In this document: positions 62,881 through 64,000 of the stretch, one piece after another
Position numbering within the stretch: the stretch's first letter is position 1
How the letters are laid out: every line of letters begins with the position of its first letter
Assembly: GCA_025916675.1 (NCBI GenBank)
Contig: CP098402.1
Span: 2,289,205-2,353,204, forward strand
Direction of reading: 5' to 3'
Source: Phycisphaera sp.
GTDB taxonomy: Bacteria; Planctomycetota; Phycisphaerae; Phycisphaerales; UBA1924
DNA: 64,000 nt
Notes under the pieces: generated by a model
Told to the model about the DNA's origin: nothing
The model's input: the letters and a program-made list of their open reading frames with translations, nothing else
Database searches by the model: none
Program-made: the position numbers and the translations under genes

Positions 62881-64000
62881 CTACTCGACCACCCGCCATT
62901 CCTTCCCCTCCCGCTCCACACGCCGGTACAGCGTGTCGCGCTCGACGGGCGTGAAGCCGGCCTCGCGGATGGCGCGTTGGAGGTCGAGGCTGGTCGTCTC
63001 CTGGTGCGTGCTGGCGCCGCCGACCTTGGTGATGTCGTACCACACGACAGTGCCGTCGATGTCGTCGGCGCCGGCCTCAAGCATCAACTGGGCCATGCTC
63101 AGGGTCTGCATGATCCAGAACGCTTTGACATGCGGGAAGTTGTCGAGCATCAGGCGGGCGATGGCGATGGTGCGCAGGTTCTCCAGACCGGTCGGGCCGT
63201 AGAGGTGCTCCATCTCGCTGCCGTCGGGGAAGAAGGGCAGGGGCGTGATGGTCTGGAAGTAGCCGGCCTTGCCTGCGGCCATGGCGGGCGTGGGCTTGGG
63301 TGTGCCCTCACGTGAGAGCGTGATGACCGGCGCGGTGACGTTGGCGGTCGCGGGAAGGCCGGGCTCGATGAAGCCGTCTTCGCCCGTGTAGCCCAACCGC
63401 TCGAGCGCCTGATCCTGCGCGCGGCGGAGGATCTCCATGTGCACCAGCCGCTCACGGCGCTGATCGATATGGCCGTAGAGGATGGTCGCGTTGGTGTTCA
63501 GGCCAAGCTCGTGCGCAACCAGATGCACGTCGAGCCACTCGTCGCTGCGGATCTTGCCCTTGTACGCCTCGTCGTGCACGCGGTCGTCAAAGACCTCGGC
63601 CCCGCCGCCGGGCAGGGAGTCGAGGCCCGCGGCCTTGAGCTCGCTGAGCACCCAGCGGATGCCGGCTTGGCGGTCGTCGCGCTTGTACTTCTTCGCAATC
63701 TTCGCAAGATGCACGATCTCGACGGCGGTCAGTGCCTTGATGTGCAGGGTGGGCGCGGCCTCCTTGATGGTCCGCATCATCTCGGTGTAATAGTCCCACG
63801 GCAGGTAGGGGTGCAGCCCGCCGACGATGTGCATCTCGGTGGCGCCGCTCTCGATGGCACCCTTGGCCTGATCACGGATGTAGTCCATGTCGCGCGTGTA
63901 CGCGCCGTCGTCGCCCTTCTTGCGGTAGAACTCGCAGAACTTGCAGCTCAGCGCGCAGACGTTGCTGTAGTTCATGTGGCGGTTGATGTTGTAGTAGGCC
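62881..64000 (-). CDS. mqnE: Aminodeoxyfutalosine synthase (radical SAM), 5' end outside window
   Basis: About 373 residues are visible; the start lies beyond the right edge. This is a radical SAM enzyme with cluster motif CALSCKFC preceded by AYYNINRHMNYSNV. The segments EMHIVGGLHPYLPWDYYTEM, LHIKALTAVEIVHLAK, GLDSLPGGGAEVFDDRVHDE and LNTNATILYGHIDQRRERLV are those of MqnE of the futalosine menaquinone pathway. The closely related MqnC differs in the GGLHP and HIKA segments. It implies menaquinone synthesis by the futalosine route. Complete towards the C-terminus. Confidence 0.92.
   Translation of the reverse strand, partial: AYYNINRHMNYSNVCALSCKFCEFYRKKGDDGAYTRDMDYIRDQAKGAIESGATEMHIVGGLHPYLPWDYYTEMMRTIKEAAPTLHIKALTAVEIVHLAKIAKKYKRDDRQAGIRWVLSELKAAGLDSLPGGGAEVFDDRVHDEAYKGKIRSDEWLDVHLVAHELGLNTNATILYGHIDQRRERLVHMEILRRAQDQALERLGYTGEDGFIEPGLPATANVTAPVITLSREGTPKPTPAMAAGKAGYFQTITPLPFFPDGSEMEHLYGPTGLENLRTIAIARLMLDNFPHVKAFWIMQTLSMAQLMLEAGADDIDGTVVWYDITKVGGASTHQETTSLDLQRAIREAGFTPVERDTLYRRVEREGKEWRVVE

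Overview
The window is high-GC bacterial chromosome from a planctomycete, most likely of the Phycisphaerae/Phycisphaerales. Three things suggest this: five secreted proteins end in a paired EF-hand-like module closing on Gly-Cys (the 'GC-type dockerin' typical of that group), a lone 16S rRNA gene has no 23S gene beside it and carries its own promoter and terminator, and the housekeeping genes are scattered rather than in canonical operons. I see no transposase, integrase, CRISPR array or phage module.

Layout. 1-4.3 kb: the start of a probable PLP decarboxylase, then, divergent from it, an AbgT-type transporter with hutG and hutI (end of histidine degradation). 4.3-9.7 kb: a secreted LVIVD-repeat dockerin protein, a TPR membrane protein and an orphan PD-(D/E)XK-like protein. 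10.1-15.0 kb: three translationally coupled glycosyltransferases. 15.0-18.7 kb (minus): dnaG-rpoD. 18.8-21.7 kb: acylphosphatase, two small conserved proteins, clpX. 21.8-24.6 kb (minus): a ParA ATPase fused to a CBM48-like glycogen-binding domain, followed by what looks like a MinD/FlhG-type pseudo-ATPase. This pair is the best candidate for an undescribed system. 24.8-26.5 kb: aroB and rsfS. 26.5-28.65 kb: the 16S rRNA unit. 28.7-34.7 kb (minus): comF, mcsB, mcsA, rpmB, a DegT aminotransferase and dnaA, with an AT-rich island holding two DnaA-box-like sites upstream of dnaA. 35.2-40.9 kb: GNAT, a secreted protein, rpmA, a coiled-coil zinc-ribbon relative, cdsA and a VCBS/FG-GAP dockerin protein. 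41.1-45.7 kb: tRNA-Lys and a SNF2 helicase coupled to a degenerate SWIM protein. 45.9-53.9 kb: an unknown protein, a gene-free stretch with an unusual permuted inverted repeat, a HAF-repeat dockerin protein, an EamA half-transporter, a HAD phosphatase, mutS, a TetR regulator, yidD and rnpA. 54.0-57.2 kb: a hybrid PAS histidine kinase coupled to a 96-residue protein that carries only an H-box. 57.4-64.0 kb: an FtsB-like small membrane protein, a ketosynthase lacking the catalytic Cys, two convergent dockerin proteins, and mqnE running off the window.

How the genes work together. HutI and HutG act in sequence on imidazolonepropionate and formiminoglutamate, and the adjacent transporter probably serves the same substrate class. 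McsA and McsB form a protein-arginine kinase pair. SNF2 and SWIM genes are a recurrent bacterial pair. The hybrid kinase and the H-box protein look like a phosphorelay fragment. Several intergenic gaps hold palindromic repeats (39.5, 45.8 and 57.9 kb) that probably occur elsewhere in the genome. Start sites were chosen by family alignment, Shine-Dalgarno spacing and stop/start overlap. Function statements are family-based unless marked as inference.
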